A DNA stretch of 64,000 bases from Halobacteriovorax sp. JY17 (GCF_002753895.1 NZ_NJER01000001.1:744001-808000); one strand, 5' to 3'. Counted from the stretch's first letter, positions 42,949 to 52,680 are shown. The notes: a model not told the origin generated them from the sequence alone. Made by a program: numbers and translations.

Positions 42949-44644
42949 ACGATTCTCTTCTAAAAGGAATTTCGACCTTTTCTTTCTTCATCGGTCTTTT
43001 TAGGACCGAAGTTCTAAAGAAATTATCTCCCATCCCATAGTGATAATTAATAACACCGACTTCCTTCACTTTATTAGAAACCGCTTCCCATACCGTAGTA
43101 TCCGTCTTTGATATTGCTCTAAGTAAGTAACGTACGGAACCACTCACTCCAAGCCCTCCTACAACAATTCCCTCAGGCATCGCCACACGATATTGTTGGT
43201 AAGGTCTAATGGGCCTTCCGTGAACTCTAATATTGACTACATCAAAGTCTTTATCAATTCCAAGAAACTGACCAATAAGTCCTAGAGGATTATTCTCATC
43301 GTCAGAAATATCTCTAGGTATAATTGAAGTATTCACATCTATAATTTCGTTCTTATCATCAATTAAATCAAAAGTGACTCCTGAGAATGTAACAGGAAAT
43401 TGTCCTTTTAAAATTAGTCGAATTAATGATTTTAAAATCACACCATGAACATCAACTTTATAGATATGCCACCCATACTTATCATCGAGATCAAAAACTC
43501 TTGGGTAAGAATTAAAAACCATCTCTCTCGTAACTTTTCCTACTGGTAGACTCGCGCCACCAAAACCAGGAGAATGAAAAGAGATATCGGCATCTACAGA
43601 ATCTTTAATCGCGTCAGTAATTAATTTAGTCCAAGGAGTGAGAATACTTTCACTATTTCTAAGTTTAATTTCTGCGTAACCTAGAACTTCCTGTAAGAAA
43701 TCTTCACCGTAGTCTTGATTTAAAATAGCTCTTGAGTCCTGTGCGTATTGATCGACAACTTCATCTCTTCTCTCTCCCGAATAGATTGGGACAAGCTCAT
43801 AGTCTAAAATTTTTAGCGCCTTACCTTTAATTAACTCCACTTTCATTTTACCAAGAAAGCGAGCATGAGCACCAGTTTGAACAATAGGTCTATAAAGACC
43901 ATTCTCATTTCTAACCATAAGAGGCTTCATTATCGCTGTATGTGAGTGTCCTCCAATAATAAGATCAATATCTTTAGATTTTTTGAGAATTTTCTTATCT
44001 CCGCTAATACCTACATGAGAAAGTGCGATCACAAAGTCATGTCCCTCTTTCTCTTTCATTTTAGTTGAAAGTTTTGCACCAACCTTGGATGGATTTTCAA
44101 TATCTCCACCTGTGAAACGCCATTTATAGAATAACTCATTAGTGGTAAGGCCCATGACACCAATCGAAACGTCATCAACTCTAAAAGTGGTGTAAGGACG
44201 CACATGTTTCTTTATAGAAGTATAAAGAGGATTAACCGCTTTGAAGTTTGCACCAAGATATTCAAATGTAGGAGGCTGCTCTTTAAGCATTTCATTAAGC
44301 TCTTTTCCTCCCATGAGCCAATCGTGATTTCCTACAGCGATGGCGTCGTAACCCATTCGCTCCATCATTCTAAAGCCACGTTTTCCTCTATCGGCCATAT
44401 AGTAAATATTTCCATCTAAGAAATCACCCGCATCAAACCTAAATGTAGCGATTCCCTCTTCGGTTGCAAGATCTTCTAATTCATCCATCTTCGCTTTTAA
44501 AGCAGCGTAGCTACCTCTCGTTGGATCAATAATCGTATGATCATAGTAAGAGTGAAGATCATTAGTATGAAGAATTTGAACAATCGTTGCGCTCGAATTA
44601 GCGCAACTAAATAGAAGAAGAAGTAGAAAAATTTGTTTCAACAT
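42932..44644 (-). CDS. 5'-nucleotidase / 2',3'-cyclic phosphodiesterase, exported
   Basis: A 570-residue UshA-type protein. The N-terminus has a signal with LFSC, so Cys14 may be lipidated. The metallophosphoesterase domain shows LHTNDLHSYYD, FDAGDFLDG, VGNHDWLMGG and GGHSHTA. The C-terminal half is a 5_nucleotid_C domain (LTPWTKLITDAIKDSVDADI). It would release phosphate and nucleosides from nucleotides in the periplasm or on the surface, helpful when consuming prey RNA and DNA. SoxB-like proteins share the fold, but no Sox genes are present. Confidence 0.85.
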   Translation of the reverse strand: MLKQIFLLLLLFSCANSSATIVQILHTNDLHSYYDHTIIDPTRGSYAALKAKMDELEDLATEEGIATFRFDAGDFLDGNIYYMADRGKRGFRMMERMGYDAIAVGNHDWLMGGKELNEMLKEQPPTFEYLGANFKAVNPLYTSIKKHVRPYTTFRVDDVSIGVMGLTTNELFYKWRFTGGDIENPSKVGAKLSTKMKEKEGHDFVIALSHVGISGDKKILKKSKDIDLIIGGHSHTAIMKPLMVRNENGLYRPIVQTGAHARFLGKMKVELIKGKALKILDYELVPIYSGERRDEVVDQYAQDSRAILNQDYGEDFLQEVLGYAEIKLRNSESILTPWTKLITDAIKDSVDADISFHSPGFGGASLPVGKVTREMVFNSYPRVFDLDDKYGWHIYKVDVHGVILKSLIRLILKGQFPVTFSGVTFDLIDDKNEIIDVNTSIIPRDISDDENNPLGLIGQFLGIDKDFDVVNIRVHGRPIRPYQQYRVAMPEGIVVGGLGVSGSVRYLLRAISKTDTTVWEAVSNKVKEVGVINYHYGMGDNFFRTSVLKRPMKKEKVEIPFRRESFERVL

Positions 44645-44729
44645 AAGCTCCAGTGATTAAAGGCCCATACAATCATTTTCATAGGGAAATGACAATTTAG
44701 AGGGTATTAATTTCACTAGATTTATTGAG

Positions 44730-45041
44730 CTAATACTCCTCTAATGAATAGACCTCATAGGCCGGAGTTTCATAGGGATGAGCTATTTTTAAAGCATCAA
44801 TAACGCTACCAATCAAATTGTTTTCACAAACCATTTCAACCCTCATTTCCTCAACTTTCTCCACCTCTCCAACTAGACCTAAAAAGGCCGAAGAGCCCTC
44901 TAAAGGCCTAAACTGGCCAGTACCAAGAGTCTCAAAACAGCATTGATCATAGTGGCCAATCTTCCCCGCACCGGCCTTAAAAACAGCTTCTTTCACTGCT
45001 TCCGAGTGGTCAATAGGTACAAAAAACACAATTTTTTTCAC
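44730..45041 (-). CDS. NIF3-associated YqfO-like small protein
   Basis: A 103-residue protein matching the PII/CutA-like insert domain of NIF3/YqfO proteins: MKKIVFFVPIDHSEAVKEAVF at the start, GHYDQCCFETLGTGQFRP in the middle and IAHPYETPAYEVY at the end. In many genomes this domain occurs as a stand-alone protein of about 100 residues. The biochemical role is not established. It lies 86 bases upstream of the nucleotidase gene on the same strand and may share its transcript. Confidence 0.85.
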   Translation of the reverse strand: MKKIVFFVPIDHSEAVKEAVFKAGAGKIGHYDQCCFETLGTGQFRPLEGSSAFLGLVGEVEKVEEMRVEMVCENNLIGSVIDALKIAHPYETPAYEVYSLEEY

Positions 45042-45198
45042 ATATTCTCCATACTTACAAATTTAGAACTAACAGTTTCTTACATTTAAGATAAATGCTT
45101 TAAAAAAATTTTACAAAGCATAACCGAAACTTAACAATAATATGACAAACTAAAAAGAAGTTATGAATTTATAAACATGTTTCACGGAGGAACATAAA

Positions 45199-46077
45199 AT
45201 GAGAAAAGGAATTCTAGCAACAATAGTTGCAATGTTAGTTTTCGGTGGACAGGCCCTAGCTTGTGACCAACATGGACAAGGTGGAATCGTTGAAGAAAAC
45301 TCTCTTCTTATTCCAGTTGGAGCAAAGTCTATCAACACTATGGACGAAGCTCTTTTTAACGCAACAATCGATAAGGTTGAAGCTATCTACGCACCAATTT
45401 TTTCAGCAAGAGGAAAGAATCTTCTAATTGAAAGAAAGTGGACTGACGGAACTGTTAATGCTTACGCTCAACAAACAGGTAATACTTGGAAAGTATCTAT
45501 GTTCGGTGGTCTAGCAAGACACGCAGCAATCACTGCTGACGGGTTTGCAACAGTTGTTTGTCATGAAATTGGTCACCACATTGGTGGACAACCTAAGAAG
45601 AAATCATGGTTTGGTTCTTCATGGGCATCAAACGAAGGTCAAGCGGATTACTTCGCAACTTCAAAATGTCTTAGAAAGTTCATGGAAAATGACGATAATG
45701 CAACAATCAATGCAGATATGGAAATTCCAGCTTTCGTAGTAGAGAAATGTGAAGAAAAATTTACTACTGAAAAAGATCTTGAAATGTGTAAAAGAGGTGC
45801 GATGGCAGGTCTTTCACTTGCAGATCTTTTCAAGGACCTAAGAAACCTAACTACTCCTCTTAAGTTTGATACTCCAGACACAAGAGTTGTTAGTACAACT
45901 GACCACAACCACCCACAACCACAGTGTCGTTTAGATACTTACTGGAATGGTTCTCTTTGTGATGTTGACGCTTATACAGATGTAAGTGATAGAGACTACA
46001 AAGTAGGAACTTGTGCTAGAGCAGACGGTTACGAATCAGGTGTTAGACCACTATGCTGGTTTAAGCCAGGAAATTAA
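45199..46077 (+). CDS. secreted zinc metallopeptidase (gluzincin type)
   Basis: A 292-residue exported protein. The signal peptide is cleaved after ALA (about residue 22). H122-E-x-x-H126 lies in VVCHEIGHHIGG and E146-x3-D150 in SNEGQADYFA, the zinc-ligand layout of M48-like gluzincins. Several Cys (SKCLRK, EKCEEK, EMCKRG, CRLDTY, SLCDVD, GTCARA, PLCWFK) indicate a disulphide-bonded extracellular enzyme. A strong ribosome site GGAGG precedes the ATG, and a clean terminator follows. It is a candidate secreted protease for prey degradation; the substrate is unknown. Confidence 0.78.
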   Translation: MRKGILATIVAMLVFGGQALACDQHGQGGIVEENSLLIPVGAKSINTMDEALFNATIDKVEAIYAPIFSARGKNLLIERKWTDGTVNAYAQQTGNTWKVSMFGGLARHAAITADGFATVVCHEIGHHIGGQPKKKSWFGSSWASNEGQADYFATSKCLRKFMENDDNATINADMEIPAFVVEKCEEKFTTEKDLEMCKRGAMAGLSLADLFKDLRNLTTPLKFDTPDTRVVSTTDHNHPQPQCRLDTYWNGSLCDVDAYTDVSDRDYKVGTCARADGYESGVRPLCWFKPGN

Positions 46078-46108
46078 TTCCAAAATAAAAACGCGTGAAT
46101 ATATAAGA

Positions 46109-46137
46109 GGGCCTTCAACAGAAGGCCCTTTTTTATT
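46109..46137 (+). terminator. rho-independent terminator
   Basis: AGGGCCTTC and GAAGGCCCT form a perfect 9-base stem around AACA, followed by TTTTTT. It lies 31 bases after the peptidase stop. Confidence 0.88.
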
Positions 46138-46166
46138 TTATTAAAAGGCAGCATTGAGGGTTCTAT

Positions 46167-46901
46167 TCAAAATCTCTCAATTTGTATAATACTAGAATCA
46201 AAACTATCCATAAAAGCTTCTATTTTTCCTTCAAATTCACTTTGAACTCCAATGATGAAATCTCCTTGGTTAAATTGTAAGCTATAGCTCTTTCTCATAA
46301 GTGCATCTCTAAACTTAGTGTCGATATCGATGACAAGACAGTGGCGAACTTCGGGTAGAGAAAGCTCAGTGAAATAACCTTTTCTCCCATTAAAGAAAAG
46401 TCTCCTATTTGTCACATAGAGAATTCCAAAGTCATGATGAGCAAAGTCCTGCCCGACTCTCCCTATAAGCGCCCCTTTAATATATTCATCCGAAAAAAGC
46501 ATAGGAGGCTTATCCATAATCCAAGTGATACACTCCCTATCAAACATGAGGAGCGCCCTATTACTATTAATTCGAACCTTATCTCTTAAAAATTGATTAA
46601 TCTTTCTTTGATCAATAATTCTCTCTTTTGTATGTAGATAAAAGAGCTCACTATCATCATCACTATCCATTAAAATAAAGGCAAGATGTCCTCCCTCAAT
46701 ACAAAGATCTAAATAAGGCCTATCTCCTATTTCTCGAAATTTCACATCAGTCAATTGAGTATAAGGAGTTCTATGAATAAGCCTGTCCCCACTATAGAAT
46801 GAAATTCTATTAGCTTCGGCAATCAAATCCCCAGAAGTTCCTTCAAAGGTGGCCCTTATATGAAAGTTTTCATGCACGGGCGCAAGAGTAGCAAGCGACA
46901 T
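46167..46901 (-). CDS. protein of unknown function with PH/GRAM-like repeats
   Basis: A 244-residue soluble protein without a signal peptide. Two segments look like PH/GRAM-type beta sandwiches: residues about 28-75 (EANRISFYSGDRLIHRTPYTQLTDV) and about 150-200 (GILYVTNRRLFFNGRKG followed by ELSLPEVRH). The TNRRLFF element is typical of GRAM and bacterial PH domains. It is transcribed alone and faces the peptidase gene. Function unknown; membrane-lipid or protein binding is a guess from the fold. Confidence 0.5.
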   Translation of the reverse strand: MSLATLAPVHENFHIRATFEGTSGDLIAEANRISFYSGDRLIHRTPYTQLTDVKFREIGDRPYLDLCIEGGHLAFILMDSDDDSELFYLHTKERIIDQRKINQFLRDKVRINSNRALLMFDRECITWIMDKPPMLFSDEYIKGALIGRVGQDFAHHDFGILYVTNRRLFFNGRKGYFTELSLPEVRHCLVIDIDTKFRDALMRKSYSLQFNQGDFIIGVQSEFEGKIEAFMDSFDSSIIQIERF

Positions 46902-46980
46902 ATATCCTCCATAGATTGATTCTAATGGAAAAGGCCATAGTAATTCTTGGAAAGTATGAAGGAATATTTATATTTGAAAC

Positions 46981-47006
46981 AAAAAAGCCTCGATTAATCG
47001 AGGCTT
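46981..47006 (-). terminator. rho-independent terminator of the L,D-transpeptidase gene
   Basis: 46985-47006 is a perfect 22-base palindrome with arms AAGCCTCGATT and AATCGAGGCTT. On the minus strand it is followed by TTTTTT. It lies 31 bases after the stop at 47037. Confidence 0.82.
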
Positions 47007-47036
47007 ATTTTTTCTATGTTTTTTTAACTTAAATGC

Positions 47037-48428
47037 TTAACCGTGGATCCACCATCTATAAAGTCTATCACCAATTGATGAGTCTCTCTTATGATCGTCA
47101 ATACAGTCTTCATAGGCCTTATCTTTCTTCTTATTCATTTTCTCTATGGCCTTATTATATTTCTTCTTAGCTTTCTTTAGTTTTCTCTCTCTCTGTCTCT
47201 CAGAATCATTTGAGTCATAATCAGGAGCATACTCATCCCAATTTACTGTGTAAGCAGGGTTTTCGTATGTTCTCGCCTTACACTTCGCTCTAATCCCTTC
47301 CCACTTATCTTCAACTAACTCAGTTGTACTATAGTTATACACTTGGTGATAGTTATCATTATCAAGATCAACAAGGTTCTCAATAGGAGCAGAAGAATCC
47401 CAGTTATTCTGAACAAGAACTAGGTTGTCTCTATCAAGTGAGAAACTTGGATTTGCTCTAGAACCAGTATTGGCAACTCTCTTGTAAGGCTTATCTCTCT
47501 TTGGAAATGGGTGCTCCTCAGAACTTAAAGCTGTATAGTTAACAGTTATTGGTAATTGCTTCGTAGGTCCTGCAGCAACCATAAAGTATAGTGACCAAAG
47601 ATCTGGTGTTTGCATTCTCATACAACCATGACTATCAAATGCTCTAATGAATTTATTCTTATCTGGAAAAGGTTGAGCGTGAAAACCAATTCCAGTGTAA
47701 TCTTCAGTTGGATTTGAACCTTTTAAAATTCTAACAAAAGGAAGATTTGCAAAGTATCTTGGCATTTTTCTATTTCTAATGGCCTTAGACTTATCTAAGT
47801 ATCCATTTTTAAATCTTGGAGTTAAGAGTGAGATTTCGTCGTTTAAAACACCCTCATCAAAAGAACCTACACCAAGAGGAAAAACCATTTTGATATTACT
47901 ATTCTTATCTTTAACTATAACTTTTCTGGACTTTAATCCGACATCAAAAACGAGCTTTGTCTGCGAAAGACTTGTAAACTTAACAGGTGATACCGCAAAG
48001 TTTTTTACATCTGAAGAGTTGTACTCAACCTTAATTTCTTTAAAAGCGATTGTATCTTCATTATATTTAACAAGGGCAGTTAAATTTAAACGTACATTCT
48101 TTCCACTCCACTCAGGTAGCTCACTAAAGAATAGGTTTAATACTTCATCAACCTTCCCTTTATCACCAAAGAATTGGTCTTTTTCTTTAAGTAAAACTTC
48201 GTTAACGTAAGATAAACCTGGAACAAAAGATGGTAGGTAGCTTACAACATCAGCAACTCTAACGCCTTCTACTCTATTCTTAGCCTCTATTGGTAGTTGA
48301 ATTTTCTTCCAACTTGAAGAACCAAAGAATGATGCATTTGCACTTGGAATTAATTGTGATTGAAGCGGTGTTCCCATTACAGTTGCTAGCACAAGTGCTG
48401 CTCCTGCAAGTCTTGCAGTAAGTTTCAT
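47037..48428 (-). CDS. L,D-transpeptidase (YkuD domain), exported
   Basis: A 463-residue protein. The ATG at 48428 is chosen because GGGGGAAAA directly precedes it and it opens a good signal peptide ending near ANASF. The catalytic motif is SHGCMRM with Cys269 as nucleophile, preceded by the conserved His in GIGFHAQPF. L,D-transpeptidases form 3-3 crosslinks or attach proteins to peptidoglycan. The N-terminal 230 residues are an extra domain and the C-terminus is basic with Lys-rich helices (KLKKAKKKYNKAIEKMNKKK). In Bdellovibrio, such enzymes reshape the prey wall; whether this one acts on self or prey cannot be told. Confidence 0.87.
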   Translation of the reverse strand: MKLTARLAGAALVLATVMGTPLQSQLIPSANASFFGSSSWKKIQLPIEAKNRVEGVRVADVVSYLPSFVPGLSYVNEVLLKEKDQFFGDKGKVDEVLNLFFSELPEWSGKNVRLNLTALVKYNEDTIAFKEIKVEYNSSDVKNFAVSPVKFTSLSQTKLVFDVGLKSRKVIVKDKNSNIKMVFPLGVGSFDEGVLNDEISLLTPRFKNGYLDKSKAIRNRKMPRYFANLPFVRILKGSNPTEDYTGIGFHAQPFPDKNKFIRAFDSHGCMRMQTPDLWSLYFMVAAGPTKQLPITVNYTALSSEEHPFPKRDKPYKRVANTGSRANPSFSLDRDNLVLVQNNWDSSAPIENLVDLDNDNYHQVYNYSTTELVEDKWEGIRAKCKARTYENPAYTVNWDEYAPDYDSNDSERQRERKLKKAKKKYNKAIEKMNKKKDKAYEDCIDDHKRDSSIGDRLYRWWIHG

Positions 48429-48529
48429 TTTTCCCCCTATTTGTGTTCTGGGGGCAATAAACACTAGCCAACGCACACCGTCAACAAATACAATGCAGAG
48501 TGTAAAAATTACTATATTATCTGCTCAAG

Positions 48530-48560
48530 AAAATAAAAGAGGGCCCCAATGGGCCCTCTT
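48530..48560 (-). terminator. rho-independent terminator of the FKBP gene
   Basis: AAGAGGGCCC and GGGCCCTCTT pair perfectly around CAAT, and the minus strand continues into a T-rich run. It lies 25 bases after the stop at 48585. Confidence 0.82.
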
Positions 48561-48584
48561 CAAATATGAAAATGTAAAAAGAAA

Positions 48585-49331
48585 TTACTTCTTAGCTTTC
48601 TTAGCCGCTTTAGCAGGCTTACCATGGTTATGACCATCATCAGCACTATGAGCATCGCCACTTTGAATTTCAAAAAGCTCTACTTCAAATATAAGAGTTG
48701 CTCCACCAGGAATCTTTGGAGGTGCACCGTGATCACCATAAGCAAGGGCCGAAGGAATAACTAATTTAATTTTTCCACCTTTTCCGATTAACTGAAGACC
48801 TTCAGTCCATCCCTTGATAACTCTATTAAGAGGAAAGCTTACTTCTTTTCCTCTATCAACAGAAGAGTCAAATACAGTTCCATCAATTAAAGTACCGTGA
48901 TAGTGAACTTTAACAGTATCTGTAGCTTTTGGCTTAGCACCTTCACCGGCCTTAATGATTTTATAAGCAAGACCTGAAGCAGTCTTAGTAGCTCCCTCTT
49001 TAATAAAGTCTGCTAAGAATTTTTCACCTTCAACTTTAACTGTTTGAGAGTGAGATTGAATTCTCTTTTGAAATTCTTCACGAATCTTTGGTTGAAAAAC
49101 TTGAAGATCTGCTTGAGACTCTTTTCCATTAGCGGCATCTCTAAGACCTTGAGTCATAGCTGCTAATTCAGCGTCGTTAAGTCTTAAGTCTTTCATTCTT
49201 TGACCAAACATAAACCCTACCGAGTAGAAGATTTTGTCTTGGTCAGAGCTGACTTTGATATCTTTTTGTTTGTTACAACCTGTCATCAATGCTGCGGCAG
49301 CAAAGACACCTACGATTAGGCTTTTCTTCAT
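48585..49331 (-). CDS. FKBP-type peptidyl-prolyl isomerase lipoprotein (FkpA/Mip-like)
   Basis: A 248-residue lipoprotein (LMTGC, Cys19 lipidated). An N-terminal helical dimerisation domain of the FKBP_N type ([19 protein letters not shown]) is followed by the FKBP domain ([54 protein letters not shown]). It helps outer-membrane and periplasmic proteins fold. The C-terminus is His- and Lys-rich ([21 protein letters not shown]-type tail), which could bind metal. It is monocistronic with its own terminator. Confidence 0.92.
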   Translation of the reverse strand: MKKSLIVGVFAAAALMTGCNKQKDIKVSSDQDKIFYSVGFMFGQRMKDLRLNDAELAAMTQGLRDAANGKESQADLQVFQPKIREEFQKRIQSHSQTVKVEGEKFLADFIKEGATKTASGLAYKIIKAGEGAKPKATDTVKVHYHGTLIDGTVFDSSVDRGKEVSFPLNRVIKGWTEGLQLIGKGGKIKLVIPSALAYGDHGAPPKIPGGATLIFEVELFEIQSGDAHSADDGHNHGKPAKAAKKAKK

Positions 49332-49416
49332 AACTACTTCCTTTGTAATATTGATAATTAATCCATTAAAATATTAATTTAATTAAGTTTACTAGTGTGT
49401 TCTAAGTTTATCAAGT

Positions 49417-50196
49417 CTAGTTATACGGGTAAAGATGCCCTTTTCTAAGCTTGGCCTTCCCTTCTGGGCTTCCAGAAAATTCATAATTATACATTGCCCC
49501 TTCCCAGTCTCCATACATTGGATTTGGAAGAATAATAAACTTCTTTCCAAAGTCATCTCTCATCTTATCAACTAGGATATTTCTATCATTTGTTCCTTTC
49601 TCATTAAAAACTTCAGAGAAATCCGCCAGTGTATCACCAGCAAGAAGGACAATATCAAAATTTCTCATCACATTCTGTCTTCTCTCTTCTTTATTATTTG
49701 TCGTTGTTTTTAGAAAGATATTTTGTCTCTTTACTGGAAATCCTAAATTAAGAAGATTCTTATAAGTTGCTCCAAGCCCCTTTATTCTTCGATTAGAAAT
49801 ATAGATGACTTCCACACCTTTCTTATGGGCATAATTTAAGAAATCAATTGCACCAGGGATGGCCTTTGCCTGTGATTTTTGAATCCACTCATCCCAGTAC
49901 TTTCTATCAAAACTTCTATTCTTTAAAATATTCATCGCTTGATAAGGGCTATTATCTAAAACCGTCTCGTCAATATCAACAACAACAGCTGGCTTCTTAC
50001 GGTTTCTCTTAGTGAGTAAAGCGCGATCAAGATAGAGTCTTGCTGAATTAAAAGCTTGATAGCTCAAGGCCCTAAATTCTGCAGCATTTTGTACCCAAAG
50101 AGTTGCCCCCTCTGTGTACTCCGCTTTATTCTTACTTCCCATGTGTCCACACGAAGCCGTGGCCATTAAAACTATTAAAAGAATTATCTTCTTCAT
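49417..50196 (-). CDS. HAD-family acid phosphatase lipoprotein (class C, P4-like)
   Basis: A 259-residue lipoprotein (TASC, Cys16). The catalytic D74-x-D76 motif is in VVVDIDETVLDNSPY, Thr/Ser motif II is in VIYISNR and motif III near LLAGDTLADF, the class C arrangement of outer-membrane lipoprotein e(P4). P4 enzymes remove phosphate from nucleotides such as NMN, allowing nucleoside uptake. With the exported 5'-nucleotidase at 42932-44644 it fits nucleotide scavenging. It lies 10 bases after rnhA and may be co-transcribed. Confidence 0.88.
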   Translation of the reverse strand: MKKIILLIVLMATASCGHMGSKNKAEYTEGATLWVQNAAEFRALSYQAFNSARLYLDRALLTKRNRKKPAVVVDIDETVLDNSPYQAMNILKNRSFDRKYWDEWIQKSQAKAIPGAIDFLNYAHKKGVEVIYISNRRIKGLGATYKNLLNLGFPVKRQNIFLKTTTNNKEERRQNVMRNFDIVLLAGDTLADFSEVFNEKGTNDRNILVDKMRDDFGKKFIILPNPMYGDWEGAMYNYEFSGSPEGKAKLRKGHLYPYN

Positions 50197-50206
50197 TTCC
50201 TACTCC

Positions 50207-50845
50207 TTAAAATCCACTATCATCTAGGGCCTCATTGGCCAGCTGATCACACAATTCATTCTGTGGATGTCCGGCGTGCCCTTTAACCCAAAGATATTGA
50301 ATATTACTAAATGAACTAGATATTCTATCTAACTCTTGCCATAAATCAACATTTTCAGGTGTCTTCTTATCGGCCTTCTTCCAGCCTCTATTCTTCCATC
50401 CCTGCATCCACGACTTAAGACCGTCTACAACATATTTAGAATCACTATAGAGGTAAACTTCTGCAGAATCTGTATTCACGCCTTCCGAGAGAAGATACTT
50501 CATCGCCTCAATTGCACCCATCATTTCCATTCTATTATTAGTTGTCGTTGTCTCAACCCCTGAGCCTTTAAAAAGAACTTCGCCCTTTGCATTTTGCCCA
50601 ACCATTCCCCAGGCCCCAGGGCCTGGATTTCCCCTACACGCACCATCACTAAAAAGTGCATAAGCGTTTTTTGACTTTATCTCTTTAGGAAGAGGAAGTT
50701 CACCATTTGTTGAATTTTGTTCTTCAACTTCTTCCTCCCAGTCTTCAATTTGTGACTTGAGATAATCTATAGATGATAAGGCCTTCTTATCATCTGGAAA
50801 TTTACTTTTTAATTTGTCAAAGAATGCGAGCGTTTTTTTCTTCAA
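50207..50845 (-). CDS. rnhA: ribonuclease HI with N-terminal extension
   Basis: A 212-residue RNase H. The four catalytic acids are D67 (FSDGACRGNPGPG), E107 (NNRMEM), D135 (YSDSKYVVDG) and D200 (NELCDQLAN). It removes the RNA strand of RNA-DNA hybrids. Residues 1-58 form a charged helical extension not found in the 155-residue E. coli enzyme and do not look like the eukaryotic hybrid-binding domain. It heads the minus-strand pair with the acid phosphatase. Confidence 0.93.
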   Translation of the reverse strand: MKKKTLAFFDKLKSKFPDDKKALSSIDYLKSQIEDWEEEVEEQNSTNGELPLPKEIKSKNAYALFSDGACRGNPGPGAWGMVGQNAKGEVLFKGSGVETTTTNNRMEMMGAIEAMKYLLSEGVNTDSAEVYLYSDSKYVVDGLKSWMQGWKNRGWKKADKKTPENVDLWQELDRISSSFSNIQYLWVKGHAGHPQNELCDQLANEALDDSGF

Positions 50846-51033
50846 AGGTCTTCCTATAAATAGATTATATTACTTTAGAGCCTAATATTTTACATGGAAT
50901 CCTGCTCCAAGGAAATGAATATGAGGAGAGAAGCATGGCACAGAGCAAAAGAGATCAATCTTTATTTTTAAAAGTTCTCCAGACATGTTAGAAATATCTC
51001 TACACATAATTGACAACATTTGAGGAACAACGA

Positions 51034-51705
51034 ATGAATTTCATTGATTTAAAATTTGGTACTTCTGTAGAAGGCGAAAATATTGAAGCTTATAAAACTG
51101 AAGGTAAATCGAAGAAGTATGTTTATCTCATGGCCGGAACCCACGGTGACGAAGTAGAAGGCGTCTATGTTGTAAAGCAATTATTTGAATGGCTAAAGAC
51201 AGAAGTTGATGTTGACCTCCCAATGGTAGTGATCCCCGTCCTTAATCCTGATGGATATAGAAATGCTACACGAGTCAATGCCAATGGAGTTGACTTAAAT
51301 AGAAATTACGATAGTGGAACTTGGTCAAGTGAAGCCCGCGAAGAAAAATACTATCCAGGCACTGAACCTCTCAGTGAGCCTGAAAATAAATTTCTAATTA
51401 ATCTATTTGAAAAATTCCCTCCAAAAATTATTCTAAGTTTCCACTCATGGAAGCCAATGATTAATTACAATGGAGACTGTAAAGAAGTTGCAGAATTTCT
51501 AAGCCAGTATAATGGCTATATTACATGTGATGATATTGAAGGACATCCAACTCCAGGATCTCTCGGAGATCTTGGCCCTAAGAAGTACGAGAGCCCAGTT
51601 CTCACCTTTGAATGTCCTGTTCTCAGTGATGAACTTAATCTCAAGAAAATTTGGGATGAAAATGAAGCTGGTCTTAAAGCACTCTTTCAAAGCGACCTGC
51701 TCTAA
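51034..51705 (+). CDS. M14-family zinc carboxypeptidase, MpaA-like
   Basis: A 223-residue M14 peptidase. Zinc ligands are H37-x2-E40 (GTHGDEVEG) and the later His in LSFHSWKP; NPDGYRNATRVNANGVDLNRNYD is the substrate-binding segment, and the catalytic Glu is in TFECPVL. This compact form resembles murein peptide amidase MpaA, which splits gamma-D-Glu-DAP bonds during peptidoglycan recycling. The ATG at 51034 is preceded by TTGAGGA; an upstream TTG is less likely. No signal peptide is visible, so it probably works in the cytoplasm on imported muropeptides. Confidence 0.82.
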   Translation: MNFIDLKFGTSVEGENIEAYKTEGKSKKYVYLMAGTHGDEVEGVYVVKQLFEWLKTEVDVDLPMVVIPVLNPDGYRNATRVNANGVDLNRNYDSGTWSSEAREEKYYPGTEPLSEPENKFLINLFEKFPPKIILSFHSWKPMINYNGDCKEVAEFLSQYNGYITCDDIEGHPTPGSLGDLGPKKYESPVLTFECPVLSDELNLKKIWDENEAGLKALFQSDLL

Positions 51706-51811
51706 ATAAATTCTAACCACGCCCATTTCGGCGTGGTCAATCTGACTCCAAAATTCATGGCACTTTAATTGCAGTTAAATACTCAAGTATTACTTAGCAA
51801 AGGAAGTGTTA

Positions 51812-52663
51812 ATGAAGAGATCAACCTCTACATTATTGATATTACTTATGATGTCTCCAACGGTACTGGCAAATTCAGTGTCAGCAACTGCGACATCTGT
51901 AAAAAGATTAGACAATAGTGCCGGATTGTCCCTAGAAAACGTTGGGGTAACACTGTCTAATACTTTTTCAACTGACGTAAAGGCACCAGACGCAGCTGAA
52001 AAGAATATGAGCAATACTACGGCGCTTGTACTAAGTTACAAGCTACCTGATAATATGAAGCTAAGTCTTACAACAATCTTTGATAAAGACCTAGAAAACG
52101 ATAGAGAAGGACTCGTAAGAGATCCAAAAATTGGTTTTTCTAAAAGCTTTGGAAAATTAAATAGATTTATATCTACTTCTGTTGCTACTTCTGCAAAAAT
52201 TCCAGTAAGTAAGGCATCAAGAGTCACTACAAGTCTACAAACAGGAATCAGTCTTTCTGGAAATATTGTATACGACGCTTCAGAACACCTTACGAATGGT
52301 CTATCTTTTGTATACTCTCCAGCAGTAATTACAAATTTTCACAAGTATAGAGTTACAACATCTGGAAGCTCTAATACACAATATACATTATCAAACTCAC
52401 TTACAGCAGGTTATGACATCACTGACTTCATGAGTGCTTCTGTAAGAGGTTCTTACTATAGAAATTTTGACTACACTGGACACACAAAAGACTTCTTTGG
52501 AGTTGAGCAAACTCTCTCTTTTGTACTTCCGCAGAATTTCTCATTAAGTATCGGACACTCTACAGGTGGTTCAGCACTAGCTGTTAACGGTAGAGAGTCA
52601 AACGTAAAATTATTTGACAAAGATTTATCATCATATTTTTTAAATATAAGTTTTAGCTACTAA
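51812..52663 (+). CDS. outer-membrane beta-barrel protein paired with metzincin
   Basis: A 283-residue protein with a signal peptide cleaved near VLANS. The rest is made of alternating strands, ending in Tyr (LNISFSY). AAGGAAG is well placed before the ATG at 51812; a GTG two codons earlier is less likely. The following gene, a 1309-residue lipoprotein peptidase, starts 17 bases after the stop, repeating the barrel-plus-lipoprotein order seen at 4134-8043. It may carry or expose the lipoprotein at the surface, which is an inference. No named family. Confidence 0.7.
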   Translation: MKRSTSTLLILLMMSPTVLANSVSATATSVKRLDNSAGLSLENVGVTLSNTFSTDVKAPDAAEKNMSNTTALVLSYKLPDNMKLSLTTIFDKDLENDREGLVRDPKIGFSKSFGKLNRFISTSVATSAKIPVSKASRVTTSLQTGISLSGNIVYDASEHLTNGLSFVYSPAVITNFHKYRVTTSGSSNTQYTLSNSLTAGYDITDFMSASVRGSYYRNFDYTGHTKDFFGVEQTLSFVLPQNFSLSIGHSTGGSALAVNGRESNVKLFDKDLSSYFLNISFSY

Positions 52664-52680
52664 GCAATCTAGGAGAAAGA

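Noticed and set aside
50846-51033. Possible small RNA or short gene between rnhA and the M14 gene
   Set aside because: No stable hairpin with T-tract and no frame with a good ribosome site; only a TATAAT for rnhA without a good -35.
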